Shown here one piece after another: positions 7,516 through 16,319 of a stretch of DNA of 64,000 nucleotides. The notes below the pieces were generated by a model. That model searched no databases. It worked only from the letters and a program-made list of their open reading frames with translations, and had not been told where the DNA came from. Where the stretch lies: positions 868,001 through 932,000 of the forward strand of contig NZ_SPPK01000001.1 of the NCBI RefSeq assembly GCF_004569505.1. Direction: 5' to 3'. Within the stretch, counting starts at the first letter, position 1, and each line of letters opens with the position of its first letter. The position numbers and the translations under genes are program-made. The DNA is from Dysgonomonas mossii. GTDB lineage: Bacteria > Bacteroidota > Bacteroidia > Bacteroidales > Dysgonomonadaceae.

Positions 7516-8774
7516 GTAAGGGAAGTTCATTGCAAGGGGCTTTATTATATAATCAGGAGAAGGTAAAAGAGCAACAGGCGGAGGTCCTTTTTAGCAATAG
7601 GATCATATTGAATAAAGATGGATCACTGAGTATGTATCTGGCAAACCAATCATTTGCCCCATACCTGAATGCCAACCAGAATACAGAGAAAACAGTTTCA
7701 CATATATCAATCAATCCACATCCCGATGACGTTGTCTGTGATGAGATGTATCGTGAAATTGCTCAAACCTATATGCAAAAATTAGGTTATGGAAATCAAC
7801 CCTATATCGTTTATAAGCACGAAGATTTAGACCGAAAACATATTCATATCGTGACAATCAATATAGACGAAAATGGTAAAAAGGTCGATGACTCTTTTGA
7901 AAAGAGACGCTCTAAAGATATTACCCGTGAATTGGAAAAATTTTATAATCTGCATCCTGCAGAGAAGAAGAAAAAACAATCCGAAGAGCTACCAACACTA
8001 AAGCGGGTAGATTATCAATCGGGAGATATAAAGAAACAAATCTCTAGCATCTCAAAATCTCTCATTAAAAATTATCGTTTCCAATCGGTAAATGAATTCC
8101 GTGCTTTATTATCCCTTTATGGAGTAACAGTAGAGGAAGTCAAAGGGGACATAAAAGGTAAGAATTATTCAGGTTTGGTATATTCAGCTATAGATGAGAA
8201 AGGAGAAAAGGTCGGAAATCCTATCAAAGCGTCTGTTATCAGCAAAAGTGTGGGATATGGTGCATTACAAAATCGGTTGGAGTATTCAGTAAAGTATATG
8301 AAAGAACAAAAGGTATTTGAATCCCCGAAGTTGATTGTTGGTTCGGCAATAAGTAACTATACCGATAAGCAGACTTTTCTAAATGATTTGGCAAAAAATA
8401 ATATCAATATAATATTTCGGGAAAATACAGAAGGTCGTATTTATGGTGCAACTTTTATAGATCATCAGAGCAGATGTGTATTCAATGGCTCTAAAATGGG
8501 GAAAGAGTTTTCTGCTAACATTTTTAATGAATTATTTAAGAGTGATACTACAAATACACCTCCGCTTATCATAAATCCAACAGACAATACAACGAAAGGA
8601 TCTAATGCTGATAATCTAATAGACAGCTTTACCGAAAACACCGAATACAATAATAGACAGGAAGATTCGACAATAGATCTTTCTTTATTGGAACAGCATG
8701 GGACAGACTATGCTGAAGAGGCTTTTACTCGTAGAATGAAGATAGAAGAAAAAAGACGTAAACGAGGATTATAG
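7500..8774 (+). CDS. mobB: Relaxase MobB
   Basis: The 424-aa product belongs to the relaxase/mobilization nuclease family (PF03432-like), which nicks oriT and stays covalently bound to the transferred strand. The metal-binding motif is RKHIHIVTIN near residues 111-120. An upstream HISINPHPDD segment is the conserved first histidine region. Tyr residues in the N-terminal part (for example ALLYNQEK) are candidates for the nucleophile. The C-terminal quarter is polar and ends in a basic tail (RRMKIEEKRRKRGL). It overlaps mobA, lies directly after the putative oriT, and is followed by a strong terminator. Confidence 0.93.
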   Translation: MVAKISKGSSLQGALLYNQEKVKEQQAEVLFSNRIILNKDGSLSMYLANQSFAPYLNANQNTEKTVSHISINPHPDDVVCDEMYREIAQTYMQKLGYGNQPYIVYKHEDLDRKHIHIVTINIDENGKKVDDSFEKRRSKDITRELEKFYNLHPAEKKKKQSEELPTLKRVDYQSGDIKKQISSISKSLIKNYRFQSVNEFRALLSLYGVTVEEVKGDIKGKNYSGLVYSAIDEKGEKVGNPIKASVISKSVGYGALQNRLEYSVKYMKEQKVFESPKLIVGSAISNYTDKQTFLNDLAKNNINIIFRENTEGRIYGATFIDHQSRCVFNGSKMGKEFSANIFNELFKSDTTNTPPLIINPTDNTTKGSNADNLIDSFTENTEYNNRQEDSTIDLSLLEQHGTDYAEEAFTRRMKIEEKRRKRGL

Positions 8775-8775
8775 A

Positions 8776-8802
8776 AAATCCCTGAGTTTTAGTCAGGGAT
8801 TT
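8776..8802. terminator. Bidirectional terminator between mobB and the cytolysin-like gene
   Basis: A perfect 10-bp stem, AAATCCCTGA (8776-8785) and TCAGGGATTT (8793-8802), has a 7-nt loop and is followed by CTTTTATT on the plus strand. A-rich bases precede it, so it can also work on the minus strand for the convergent lipoprotein gene. Confidence 0.85.
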
Positions 8803-8821
8803 CTTTTATTGTAAAATTTAT

Positions 8822-10372
8822 TTATTTCAGGGCATCGAATGAATATATTATTTTATCAGCTGTGTGATTTCCGAAATTTTGCAATGTAAAACCAATCGGA
8901 TAAATATTTTCCTTGTCTTTTTTGTTGGAAAGAGCAGTTTTATAAGCTTTGATTGCATCCTTTTTATTTTTGTTGAGCTGCACTTCATTCTTATTATTGA
9001 AATAAACATAGCTGATGTCAGCAGCCTCTATCAAAGCATCAAATTCTGCTTGATGTATGCTATTCTCTTCTCCTATCAATACACTTCGTACTGCATCTCT
9101 CATACGGTCATATTTGGCATCCGATTCGACTATTAGTAATCCCACTTTGCCATATTCCATATAATTAATATATGACAGATTTTTTCCTTTATCTGCATCC
9201 CTTAGTTCTTCTTTGATTAATTTTTGAGGATAATCCATTACAAACGTAAATAGTGTATGTTTGAAAGAGAAGATCATTCCATTTTTCTTAGTCATCTCTT
9301 GTTCTTTATATGATACCCCCGATACAATCTTATCCAAAGCAATTCCCATATTGGCCCATCCGATGGAGTAAAGTACACGGTGAGTAGGATAGCTGGTCGG
9401 ATTAAAGTAGTCATGTGTAAGGCTTGCATTTTCACGAGGAGGATTTGCGGTAGCCTCTTGACCAAAGGCTTCTTGTTCTTGAAATGATGGAACAAAAGTT
9501 CTACTTGTAGGATTAACTACCTGAGTTGTAATAGCACTAATAGGATTGAATGTATACCCGGTAGGTATAGGAAAGCTCGGATAAATTTCAGTTTTGTTTT
9601 CCATCAGATTTCCGAGATATATTTTATCTCGAAGAGTTGCGTTAACGAAAAGATTTTCTGTAGTTACATTATAATGCCCATTGTTGGTGTTAGAAAATAC
9701 GGAATAGTGAAAAATAGGAAGAAAGGGACTCTGTATAATATCTTCCCGTCCAGTCTGATAAATACTTAACTGACCTTTTACTTTCCCATCTTTAGAGCTA
9801 AAAGTGAGTGTCGCTTCTCTTGCTTTTATTTGGTCATTTTCTTCTGCACCGATAGTGATTCGAGTTGATTTATCTCCTGATTTAGAGGATATCACCAACC
9901 ATGTTGGAACAGAGGTTATTTCCCAAGACACATTCGTGGTAAGATCGATAGATTTAGCAGCTCCGTCAATAGCTAGATCCATACTTTTTTCGCTTAGTTC
10001 TATAAAGGGATCAGAATCAGCTAAACCTAGTTGAATGATTTTTATTGACTGCTTAATATCATCGCTATTATGAAAAATCAGAGTAGCTTCTCTCTTTTCC
10101 ATATTATCGTTTCTGTTTGCGGTAATAGTAATACTCATCGGCGATTCATCTCCCACAAAATCACTGATACCAATCCAATCAGGAAGTTCTGTATCCAGAC
10201 TCCAGGTAGAACTGGAAGAAATTTCGATTATTTCAGATGTACCTTCTATTGCGTTTAACTTTACTTCCTTCTTATCAAATTTAATATAGAAATCTCCATC
10301 ATCATTTTTATCATCACAAGCAACAAAGGAGAACATGAATAGTACGGATAGTAGTAGTATTATATTTTTCAT
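8822..10372 (-). CDS. BACON-domain lipoprotein with cholesterol-dependent-cytolysin-like core
   Basis: The product is a 516-aa lipoprotein (FSFVACDDKND, Cys19). Two BACON-type beta-sandwich domains follow (about residues 30-115 and 120-210, each with a W...LP.W..IS pattern and a ...REATL.F repeat). The remaining 300 residues match the cytolysin core. ANMGIALDKIVSG..., HTLFTFVMDYP, YINYMEYGKVGLLI and IYPIGFTLQNFG align with perfringolysin segments LGIDFNAV, IFYTVSADLP, ISNVAYGR and YPISYT. The chain stops where domain 4 of true cytolysins would begin, so the undecapeptide and cholesterol-recognition loops are missing. It is probably a surface or periplasmic pore-forming-type protein of the CDC-like group found in Bacteroidota. 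Its target is unknown. Confidence 0.75.
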   Translation of the reverse strand: MKNIILLLSVLFMFSFVACDDKNDDGDFYIKFDKKEVKLNAIEGTSEIIEISSSSTWSLDTELPDWIGISDFVGDESPMSITITANRNDNMEKREATLIFHNSDDIKQSIKIIQLGLADSDPFIELSEKSMDLAIDGAAKSIDLTTNVSWEITSVPTWLVISSKSGDKSTRITIGAEENDQIKAREATLTFSSKDGKVKGQLSIYQTGREDIIQSPFLPIFHYSVFSNTNNGHYNVTTENLFVNATLRDKIYLGNLMENKTEIYPSFPIPTGYTFNPISAITTQVVNPTSRTFVPSFQEQEAFGQEATANPPRENASLTHDYFNPTSYPTHRVLYSIGWANMGIALDKIVSGVSYKEQEMTKKNGMIFSFKHTLFTFVMDYPQKLIKEELRDADKGKNLSYINYMEYGKVGLLIVESDAKYDRMRDAVRSVLIGEENSIHQAEFDALIEAADISYVYFNNKNEVQLNKNKKDAIKAYKTALSNKKDKENIYPIGFTLQNFGNHTADKIIYSFDALK

Positions 10373-10796
10373 AATTAAGATACTATTTAGATTTTATTTT
10401 TCTAGTCGAGTTAAGCTTGTTTATCGAATGTAAATTCTTGCAATAGGAATTTATCATGAGTTAGTTTGGATATGCTCTATATATTGGATGAAATTCGCTT
10501 CGTAAACAAAACTTCTATTTTTGGAGTATTCTGTTCTCTTATTTTTATCAAGAAACCATTTTCGAAGAAAGGCAATCTTATGGAGTCGAAGATATCTATT
10601 GAATATTTTTTCCATCATGTATTAGAATAGTTCATAATTGAGAATACAAAAATACAACTTCTTTATTCGGGTAGAATAGAATATTTGATAAATATTCAGT
10701 ATATCAAAAGTGATTGTCCGATATTGGCAGCGGAATGTCTACTCACTCAATTGTCAATGGTCATATTTTTGAAATCAAAATTCAAAAATAGAGATT
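10373..10796. other. Divergent intergenic region before mobC
   Basis: This 424-bp AT-rich stretch separates the leftward cytolysin-like gene from rightward mobC. TATTTTTG at 10764-10771, 26 nt before the mobC ATG, matches the Bacteroides -7 box TAnnTTTG, but there is no TTTG at the expected -33 distance. No ORF or strong hairpin was seen. Confidence 0.5.
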
Positions 10797-12797
10797 ATGC
10801 AGAACGAAGATGATTTGAGGGGACTCGCCAAAGTAATGGAATTTATGCGAGCCATTAGTATTTTATTTGTGGTTATCCATATTTACTGGTTTTGTTACCA
10901 AGCGATATCGGATGGTGGAATTAATATTGGAGTAGTAGACAGAATACTCCTCAACTTTCAGAATAGAGCAGGGTTGTTCTCCCATATTCTTTGGACAAAG
11001 TTGTTTGCTGTTGTGTTCTTAGCTCTATCTTGTTTAGGAACAAAGGGGGTGAAAGAGGAAAAAATAACATGGTATAAAATATATGTATTCTTGTTCTTTG
11101 GATTTATCTTCTTTTTTCTCAATTGGTGGGTATTAATTTTGCCCCTTCCATTAGCTGCCAATACCGCTTTGTATATATTTACATTGACAATCGGCTATAT
11201 CCTCTTGTTAATGGGAGGTTTATGGATGAGTCGATTATTGAAAACGAATCTAATGGATGATGTTTTCAATATGGAGAACGAAAGTTTTATGCAGGAAACA
11301 AAGCTTATGGAAAATGAATATTCGGTTAATCTGCCTACCTTATTTCAGTATCAAAAGAAACAACACAAAGGTTGGATTAATGTGGTCAATCCGTTTCGGG
11401 CAACTATAGTGTTGGGGACTCCCGGTAGTGGTAAGTCATTAGCTATTATAAATAACTATATAGATCAGCAAATCAGTAAAGGATTTGCTCTATATTGTTA
11501 TGATTTTAAATATCCTGATCTATCTACTATTGCATACAACAAGATGTTACAATATGCCGATGGGTATAATGTCGATCCTCAGTTCTTTGTCATAAACTTT
11601 GACGATCCTGAACATAGCCACCGATGTAATCCTATTGCACCTGAATTTATGACTGATATCTCGGATGCTTATGAATCAGCCTATACTATAATGCTCAATC
11701 TAAATAAGACTTGGATACAAAAGCAAGGAGACTTCTTTGTGGAATCCCCAATTATTCTACTGGCTGCAATTATTTGGTATCTCAAATTATATGATAGTGG
11801 TAGATATTGCACCTTTCCTCATGCTATTGAATTTCTGAATAAACCTTATAAAGAGATATTTCCTATCCTAACATCCTATCCACAATTGGAGAACTATCTT
11901 TCTCCTTTTATGGATGCCTGGCATGGAAATGCACAAGAACAGTTGCAGGGACAGATTGCGAGTGCTAAGATACCATTGTCAAGAATGATCTCCCCTCAAC
12001 TATATTGGGTAATGTCTGGCAATGATTTTACATTAGATATAAATAATCCCGATGCTCCAAAGATTCTATGTTTAGGAAATAATCCTGAAAGACAAAACAT
12101 ATATGGGACAGCTCTTGGTTTATATAATTCGCGTATAGTTAAACTGATAAACAAAAAAGGACTACTAAAATCTTCTGTTATTATAGATGAGTTGCCTACT
12201 ATTTATTTTCGGGGATTGGATAATCTGATTGCAACAGCCCGAAGTAATAAAGTTGCTGTATGCTTGGGATTTCAGGATATATCACAATTGACCAGAGACT
12301 ATGGCCGCGAAGAAGCAGATGTGGTAATAAATACGGTTGGGAATATATTTTCAGGACAAGTTGTTGGTGATACTGCAAAAAATCTCTCAGATCGATTCGG
12401 GAAAGTATTACAAAAACGACAATCTATAACCATTAATAAACAGGATAAGTCTACTACAATCAATACCCAGTTAGATGCTTTGATCCCGGCATCTAAAATT
12501 TCGACACTCACTCAAGGGATATTTGTCGGCTCTGTTTCTGATAACTTTAGAGAACGGATACAGCAAAAAATCTTTCATGCTCAAATAGTCGTAGATGAAG
12601 AAAAGGTAACAGCTGAAACTGATAAGTTCAAACAAATACCTATTATCATGGATTTTCAAGAGGTTTATAATAAACCAATGAAAGAGGTTATCGAAAATAA
12701 TTATTACGACATCAAAAAAGATATAGCTAATATTGTCGAGGTGGAAATGGATCGGATTATGAAAGATCCGAAGTTGAGTAAGTTGGTGAAGAAGTAA
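10797..12797 (+). CDS. mobC: Coupling protein MobC (TraG/VirD4 family, YWFCY type)
   Basis: The 666-aa inner-membrane ATPase delivers the relaxase-DNA complex to the mating channel. The N-terminal part has four hydrophobic segments and the diagnostic YWFCY motif (residues 39-43). Walker A is GTPGSGKS near 206-213 and a Walker B-type segment is SSVIIDELPT near 460. This is followed by ATARSNKVAVCLGFQDISQL, as in TraG/VirD4 proteins. The length is normal for the family. It is separated from mobB by the inserted cytolysin-like gene, although mobABC are usually contiguous. Confidence 0.94.
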   Translation: MQNEDDLRGLAKVMEFMRAISILFVVIHIYWFCYQAISDGGINIGVVDRILLNFQNRAGLFSHILWTKLFAVVFLALSCLGTKGVKEEKITWYKIYVFLFFGFIFFFLNWWVLILPLPLAANTALYIFTLTIGYILLLMGGLWMSRLLKTNLMDDVFNMENESFMQETKLMENEYSVNLPTLFQYQKKQHKGWINVVNPFRATIVLGTPGSGKSLAIINNYIDQQISKGFALYCYDFKYPDLSTIAYNKMLQYADGYNVDPQFFVINFDDPEHSHRCNPIAPEFMTDISDAYESAYTIMLNLNKTWIQKQGDFFVESPIILLAAIIWYLKLYDSGRYCTFPHAIEFLNKPYKEIFPILTSYPQLENYLSPFMDAWHGNAQEQLQGQIASAKIPLSRMISPQLYWVMSGNDFTLDINNPDAPKILCLGNNPERQNIYGTALGLYNSRIVKLINKKGLLKSSVIIDELPTIYFRGLDNLIATARSNKVAVCLGFQDISQLTRDYGREEADVVINTVGNIFSGQVVGDTAKNLSDRFGKVLQKRQSITINKQDKSTTINTQLDALIPASKISTLTQGIFVGSVSDNFRERIQQKIFHAQIVVDEEKVTAETDKFKQIPIIMDFQEVYNKPMKEVIENNYYDIKKDIANIVEVEMDRIMKDPKLSKLVKK

Positions 12798-12808
12798 GAG
12801 TTTGAAGC

Positions 12809-14707
12809 TCAACTTAATTTTAAGCTTTTATTATTTGCTGAATAGAATTCGCCGACAGTATATTTAGGAATATCTAATGATTCATCTATCATAGATGTAG
12901 AGAATATTATTTGAAAAGAGTTTACATCAAAATCATTTGCTAAACGAACAATATTGCGTTGGAAGTTTTTACTCCTAGCTTCAACCATACCTTTATCCTC
13001 CATATTATCACATAGGATAAATCTCGGGTATCGGAAATAATTGAGTTCAAGAGAGGCAAAGAAAATTGCGAATCGGACACAGTTTTTCAGCAAGACCATT
13101 GAACTTGCTGAAAAACGATTTCGATCGTTTAAGTAAAAAAGGTTCTGATGAAAAGATATTGAAATGCTATCCCCATTTTGAAATTTATCTTCATATTGCC
13201 CATCGCCTTTTAGAAGTTCTAATGCATAATACTGAATTCGAGAATAAGCATTAGTAGCTTTACTTCTCTGTAATTTTTTCAACCGTTCTATTTCATCAGT
13301 TAATTTCTCGATAGAAGCAATTAATAGAAATTGTTTGTTTTTGTATGATTCGTATGATTCGGTGAGTTGTAATTGTTGCTTTAAAAAATCAATTTGGGCA
13401 TCTAATTTTCCTTTCATTACCCATAATTCATCGTATTTTGTCTCATAAGTAGTCCTAGACTGGCTAATTAACAAATCATATGTAGACTGAATTCTAGTTA
13501 GTTCTCTTTCTGTTTTTTTAATTTCTTCTTTTAATTCATCAATCCTCTCTAATCTATCTTTTTGTAAGACCGTGGACTCTGCAATTTGAGTTTCTATCTC
13601 AATCTTCATTCTAATCAACTTTGTATTACCATCATTAGCTGATACTTGTTTTTTACATAGATGACAATGGCAATCATCAATTGGTTCATCAAGTTTCTCC
13701 ATACAAATAGGGCAGTATTGAATAGGTAATGAACCAAGTATATTTCTAGAATTCAGAGATTCTTTTATTGCCGTGAGTTTATTATTTAGTACCTCAATAA
13801 AATTATCACTATCAACAATAGCCATATTCTCCTTTTCTAAATAATTTAAAAGAGTTTTGTATTCATTTTTGATATTATTTAGATTTTTTTGTTGGTCTTT
13901 TATTTCATTCTTTATATCATTTTTCTTTATTGTGTCTAAAAGGATATCTGGTGACTTAAGTGTACTAATGATTCTTCCAAGCTGACCTTCCTTTTCTGAG
14001 ATAGATTCTCCAAGTGTTTTTTTATCAAATTCGAGGGGACTTTTATCAAATATATCATCTAAAGCCTTTATATTTTTCTTTACTTCTGATAATTCTTTTT
14101 CTTTCTCTTTTTTTGACATTTCTTTCTTTAGCAAATCATCATCATAAGTGCCAATAAGCAAATTACCAACAGCTGTTCTAATTGTTGGTGAATCAAAGTC
14201 CTCATTCCTCATCAAACTATCTAGAGAACTCAACTGGTCAATGTAAATTAACCTTAGGATTTGATTAAAGGTTATAGATTCTTCATTATCTGACGAAATT
14301 AGAGGAAAATCTAATGCTTTAAATATAATTTGACTAAAGCTTTCAGTTTGTGGTGTTCGTCTCGAATATGGATAATTTTTCCATCCTTCAAAACTAGAAG
14401 AAAGAGCCTTATCAATTGTTCCCCAGAACACAGACATTGGTTGAAGTGATTTTTGTGTTATCTCCCTTTTAAATGTTGCAACAGCTCCATTGAGAGTAAC
14501 CTCCGCATATACGAAATCGCAAGAAGCTGCTTCTGGTAACCAATTAGAAAAATCACCACCAATGATGAAATAAATAAAATTTGAGATAGTTGACTTACCA
14601 GAGCTATTGTCTCCTCGTATTATATTTACTCCTGAGTGAAACTCTTCAAAATAAACCTCTTTACCATCTTTAGTAACAAGTAAACTATTTAATTTCAGAA
14701 AGCTCAT
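12809..14707 (-). CDS. ABC-3C system ATPase (Rad50/SMC-like)
   Basis: The 632-aa product is an ABC-type ATPase of the Rad50/SMC/RecN group. Walker A is GDNSSGKS (residues 32-39). Long coiled coils flank a zinc-hook-like CPIC...CHLC pair near 332-355. The C-terminal Walker B region is ILCDNMEDKGM, with the acidic residue displaced to a DNMED form typical of ABC three-component systems. It overlaps the next upstream gene by 23 bp and is last in a four-gene operon. ABC-3C systems are predicted conflict or defence systems in which the ATPase senses invading DNA or other signals and controls an effector. Intact motifs suggest activity. Confidence 0.8.
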   Translation of the reverse strand: MSFLKLNSLLVTKDGKEVYFEEFHSGVNIIRGDNSSGKSTISNFIYFIIGGDFSNWLPEAASCDFVYAEVTLNGAVATFKREITQKSLQPMSVFWGTIDKALSSSFEGWKNYPYSRRTPQTESFSQIIFKALDFPLISSDNEESITFNQILRLIYIDQLSSLDSLMRNEDFDSPTIRTAVGNLLIGTYDDDLLKKEMSKKEKEKELSEVKKNIKALDDIFDKSPLEFDKKTLGESISEKEGQLGRIISTLKSPDILLDTIKKNDIKNEIKDQQKNLNNIKNEYKTLLNYLEKENMAIVDSDNFIEVLNNKLTAIKESLNSRNILGSLPIQYCPICMEKLDEPIDDCHCHLCKKQVSANDGNTKLIRMKIEIETQIAESTVLQKDRLERIDELKEEIKKTERELTRIQSTYDLLISQSRTTYETKYDELWVMKGKLDAQIDFLKQQLQLTESYESYKNKQFLLIASIEKLTDEIERLKKLQRSKATNAYSRIQYYALELLKGDGQYEDKFQNGDSISISFHQNLFYLNDRNRFSASSMVLLKNCVRFAIFFASLELNYFRYPRFILCDNMEDKGMVEARSKNFQRNIVRLANDFDVNSFQIIFSTSMIDESLDIPKYTVGEFYSANNKSLKLS

Positions 14708-15176
14708 ATCTATATTCCATTAATTTAGTCCTTTCTTTAAGTTCTCTTAATGACATTTTCTCAAAACACTTAGTGACAAACTCCATATATGTTCTCTCAA
14801 TATCATTGAGAGTTAAAGATAAATCACTTGGAATAAGGGATATATCTATCTTTATATTTCCATCTAAATAAAAATCCTTACTAAGAAAGCCATAAGAAAT
14901 CATAGCATTAAATGCTAGCTCTTGTACTCCCTCTAGCTGTAAAAAAATATTCCTGACATCGTGTATTTTATTAAACCGATTTTCTTTTGCAATTTTTTTA
15001 TATTCAAAAAAGCCAATTGGCATTGTGATTTTATTTAATTCAAATGGAAATAATAAGAAATAATCATATATTCTTATTCTATCTATTTCATAAGCTTTAT
15101 CATCTAAAAAATTCAATAGTTTCAAAACTCTAACTATTGAATGATAAGAGTCATATAAGGGGTGATAAATTATCAT
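14685..15176 (-). CDS. ABC-3C middle component
   Basis: The 163-aa helical protein begins MIIYHPLYDSYHSIVRVLKLL and contains ...YEIDRIRIYDYFLLFPFEL and a winged-helix-like remainder (FNAMISYGFLSK). Small proteins of this size and opening, encoded between the ABC ATPase and the C-terminal-domain protein, are the middle components of ABC three-component systems and probably link the two. It starts 1 bp after the upstream stop and overlaps the ATPase gene by 23 bp. The call depends partly on gene order. Confidence 0.68.
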   Translation of the reverse strand: MIIYHPLYDSYHSIVRVLKLLNFLDDKAYEIDRIRIYDYFLLFPFELNKITMPIGFFEYKKIAKENRFNKIHDVRNIFLQLEGVQELAFNAMISYGFLSKDFYLDGNIKIDISLIPSDLSLTLNDIERTYMEFVTKCFEKMSLRELKERTKLMEYRYELSEIK

Positions 15177-15177
15177 A

Positions 15178-15747
15178 TTATATCCATCTAATATGGCAAT
15201 TGCCTGTTAAAAAATATATCATTGACATTATATCATCATCATATAGATCCAGAACATTGTTCTCCCCCAACATTTCTTGAATAGGGAAAATAACCTTGTT
15301 AAAGATTAAATCATTGACATCTTCTTTCGAAACACCATTATTTATTGCACCTTTAATGTGAAGAATAAATAGTACAGAAACTCGAGCTAGAATAAAAGCA
15401 TGAATTTTCTGAGTTGCTTTAGAAAGATCGTTCTCTGTTAAAAGTTGCCAATACATTTCTTTATATCTCAATGCAAATTTATAGTGGTCTTCATATCCTG
15501 CTTCACGTAGCTTTTCTTCAAGCCCAATAAAATCATCTATCTTAGAAGTATAGTGCTTGATTTTTCCGATAAAGGATGTATACTCTGTATTATTTTCTTT
15601 TAATTCTTTTTCAAATTCTTCAACTAACCGTTTATATTGGATACTAAAGCCTGTAGGAATAGACTCATAATGGTTTACTACCATATCCCCTTGTGCTTGG
15701 TATTGTTTAGCTCCGTTTCCGGCTTCTTGTTTCATATCAGTCATCAT
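15178..15747 (-). CDS. ABC-3C C-terminal-domain protein with N-terminal Q/G motif
   Basis: The 189-aa protein has an N-terminal Q/G-rich motif (residues 5-24, pattern Q.AG....QYQ..GDM..). A helical region follows (SIQYKRLVEEFEKELKENN), and a C-terminal domain ends ..YFLTGNCHIRW. The C-terminal block with CHIRW resembles the ABC-3C effector C-terminal domain that binds the middle component. Most such proteins carry a nuclease or peptidase domain in front; here only the short motif is present. The same motif occurs twice in the upstream-encoded membrane protein, so the two proteins may assemble through it. ATGA overlaps couple it to that gene. Confidence 0.7.
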   Translation of the reverse strand: MMTDMKQEAGNGAKQYQAQGDMVVNHYESIPTGFSIQYKRLVEEFEKELKENNTEYTSFIGKIKHYTSKIDDFIGLEEKLREAGYEDHYKFALRYKEMYWQLLTENDLSKATQKIHAFILARVSVLFILHIKGAINNGVSKEDVNDLIFNKVIFPIQEMLGENNVLDLYDDDIMSMIYFLTGNCHIRWI

Positions 15748-16127
15748 TTATCATTAATAATAGTCATATCTCCACCTGACTGATATTGGGTAGAGTTATC
15801 ACCTGCTTCTTGACTCATTTTATCAATATTTGCTGATGTATTAGCATTACGACTACCATTCCCTGTTTCAAGTGATGAAGAGGTATTACTACTTATAGTC
15901 ATATTTCCAGCTGATTGGTATTGCGTAGATTTATTACCTGCTTTTTGAGACATCTCTTTTATTTGGATAACAGTTCTTCTTATCTCATCATTAAAGATGA
16001 ATTGACTTATAAGTCCAACTATTGCAGCAATAAATCCTATAGCTGGCTCCCACCCTGGTTCATTTATAAACCAAAGAAGAAATCCCACAACAACAATAAT
16101 ATTCAATATAAAGATAAACTTCTTCAT
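15744..16127 (-). CDS. Small membrane protein with two Q/G-rich repeats (candidate ABC-3C effector)
   Basis: The 127-aa product has two N-terminal membrane helices (about 4-22 and 28-46) and a cytosolic-type tail. The tail carries two copies of a 20-residue motif at 59-78 and 104-123 (pattern MSQ.AG..STQYQS.G.MTI), separated by a Ser/Asn linker. The next protein has a third copy at its N-terminus. The gene is first in the ABC-3C operon and overlaps the next by 4 bp. CAAATATA at 16151-16158 is a -7-type box (TATATTTG on the minus strand) 24 nt upstream. I recognise no named family. A membrane-damaging effector recruited through the shared motif is my inference. Confidence 0.7.
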   Translation of the reverse strand: MKKFIFILNIIVVVGFLLWFINEPGWEPAIGFIAAIVGLISQFIFNDEIRRTVIQIKEMSQKAGNKSTQYQSAGNMTISSNTSSSLETGNGSRNANTSANIDKMSQEAGDNSTQYQSGGDMTIINDK

Positions 16128-16199
16128 AGTATCAACAAATTAAGTTAATACAAATATATTATTAATTCCAGCAAGTCTATAATTTCAAGCATAAAATAT

Positions 16200-16239
16200 A
16201 TGACAAATGATGACGCCAGATGTCATAAGATGACAGTTG
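16200..16239 (-). repeat. TGTCA/TGACA-rich block, copy 2
   Basis: Read on the minus strand, this segment matches 6768-6808. The 18-bp core (16219-16236) differs at one base and the flanks share TGTCA and TTTGTC. It lies between the ABC-3C operon promoter region and the DUF4099 gene, so it could regulate either. Confidence 0.6.
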
Positions 16240-16274
16240 CTTGAATACTAACTACATACACCCCTTTTCATTCT

Positions 16275-16312
16275 AAATTAGTGACGCATTGCTATTGATG
16301 CACCACTAATTT
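16275..16312 (+). promoter_or_regulatory. Leader hairpin closing just before the DUF4099 start codon
   Basis: AAATTAGTG (16275-16283) pairs with CACTAATTT (16304-16312), with an inner GCAT/ATGC stem. The hairpin ends 7 nt before the ATG at 16320, close enough to influence translation. The same closing stem occurs before the gene at 17972. Confidence 0.55.
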
Positions 16313-16319
16313 TGATTGT

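Noticed and set aside
16308..16315. TAATTTTG as a -7 promoter box for the DUF4099 gene
   Set aside because: It lies only a few bases before the ATG, too close for a normal promoter.
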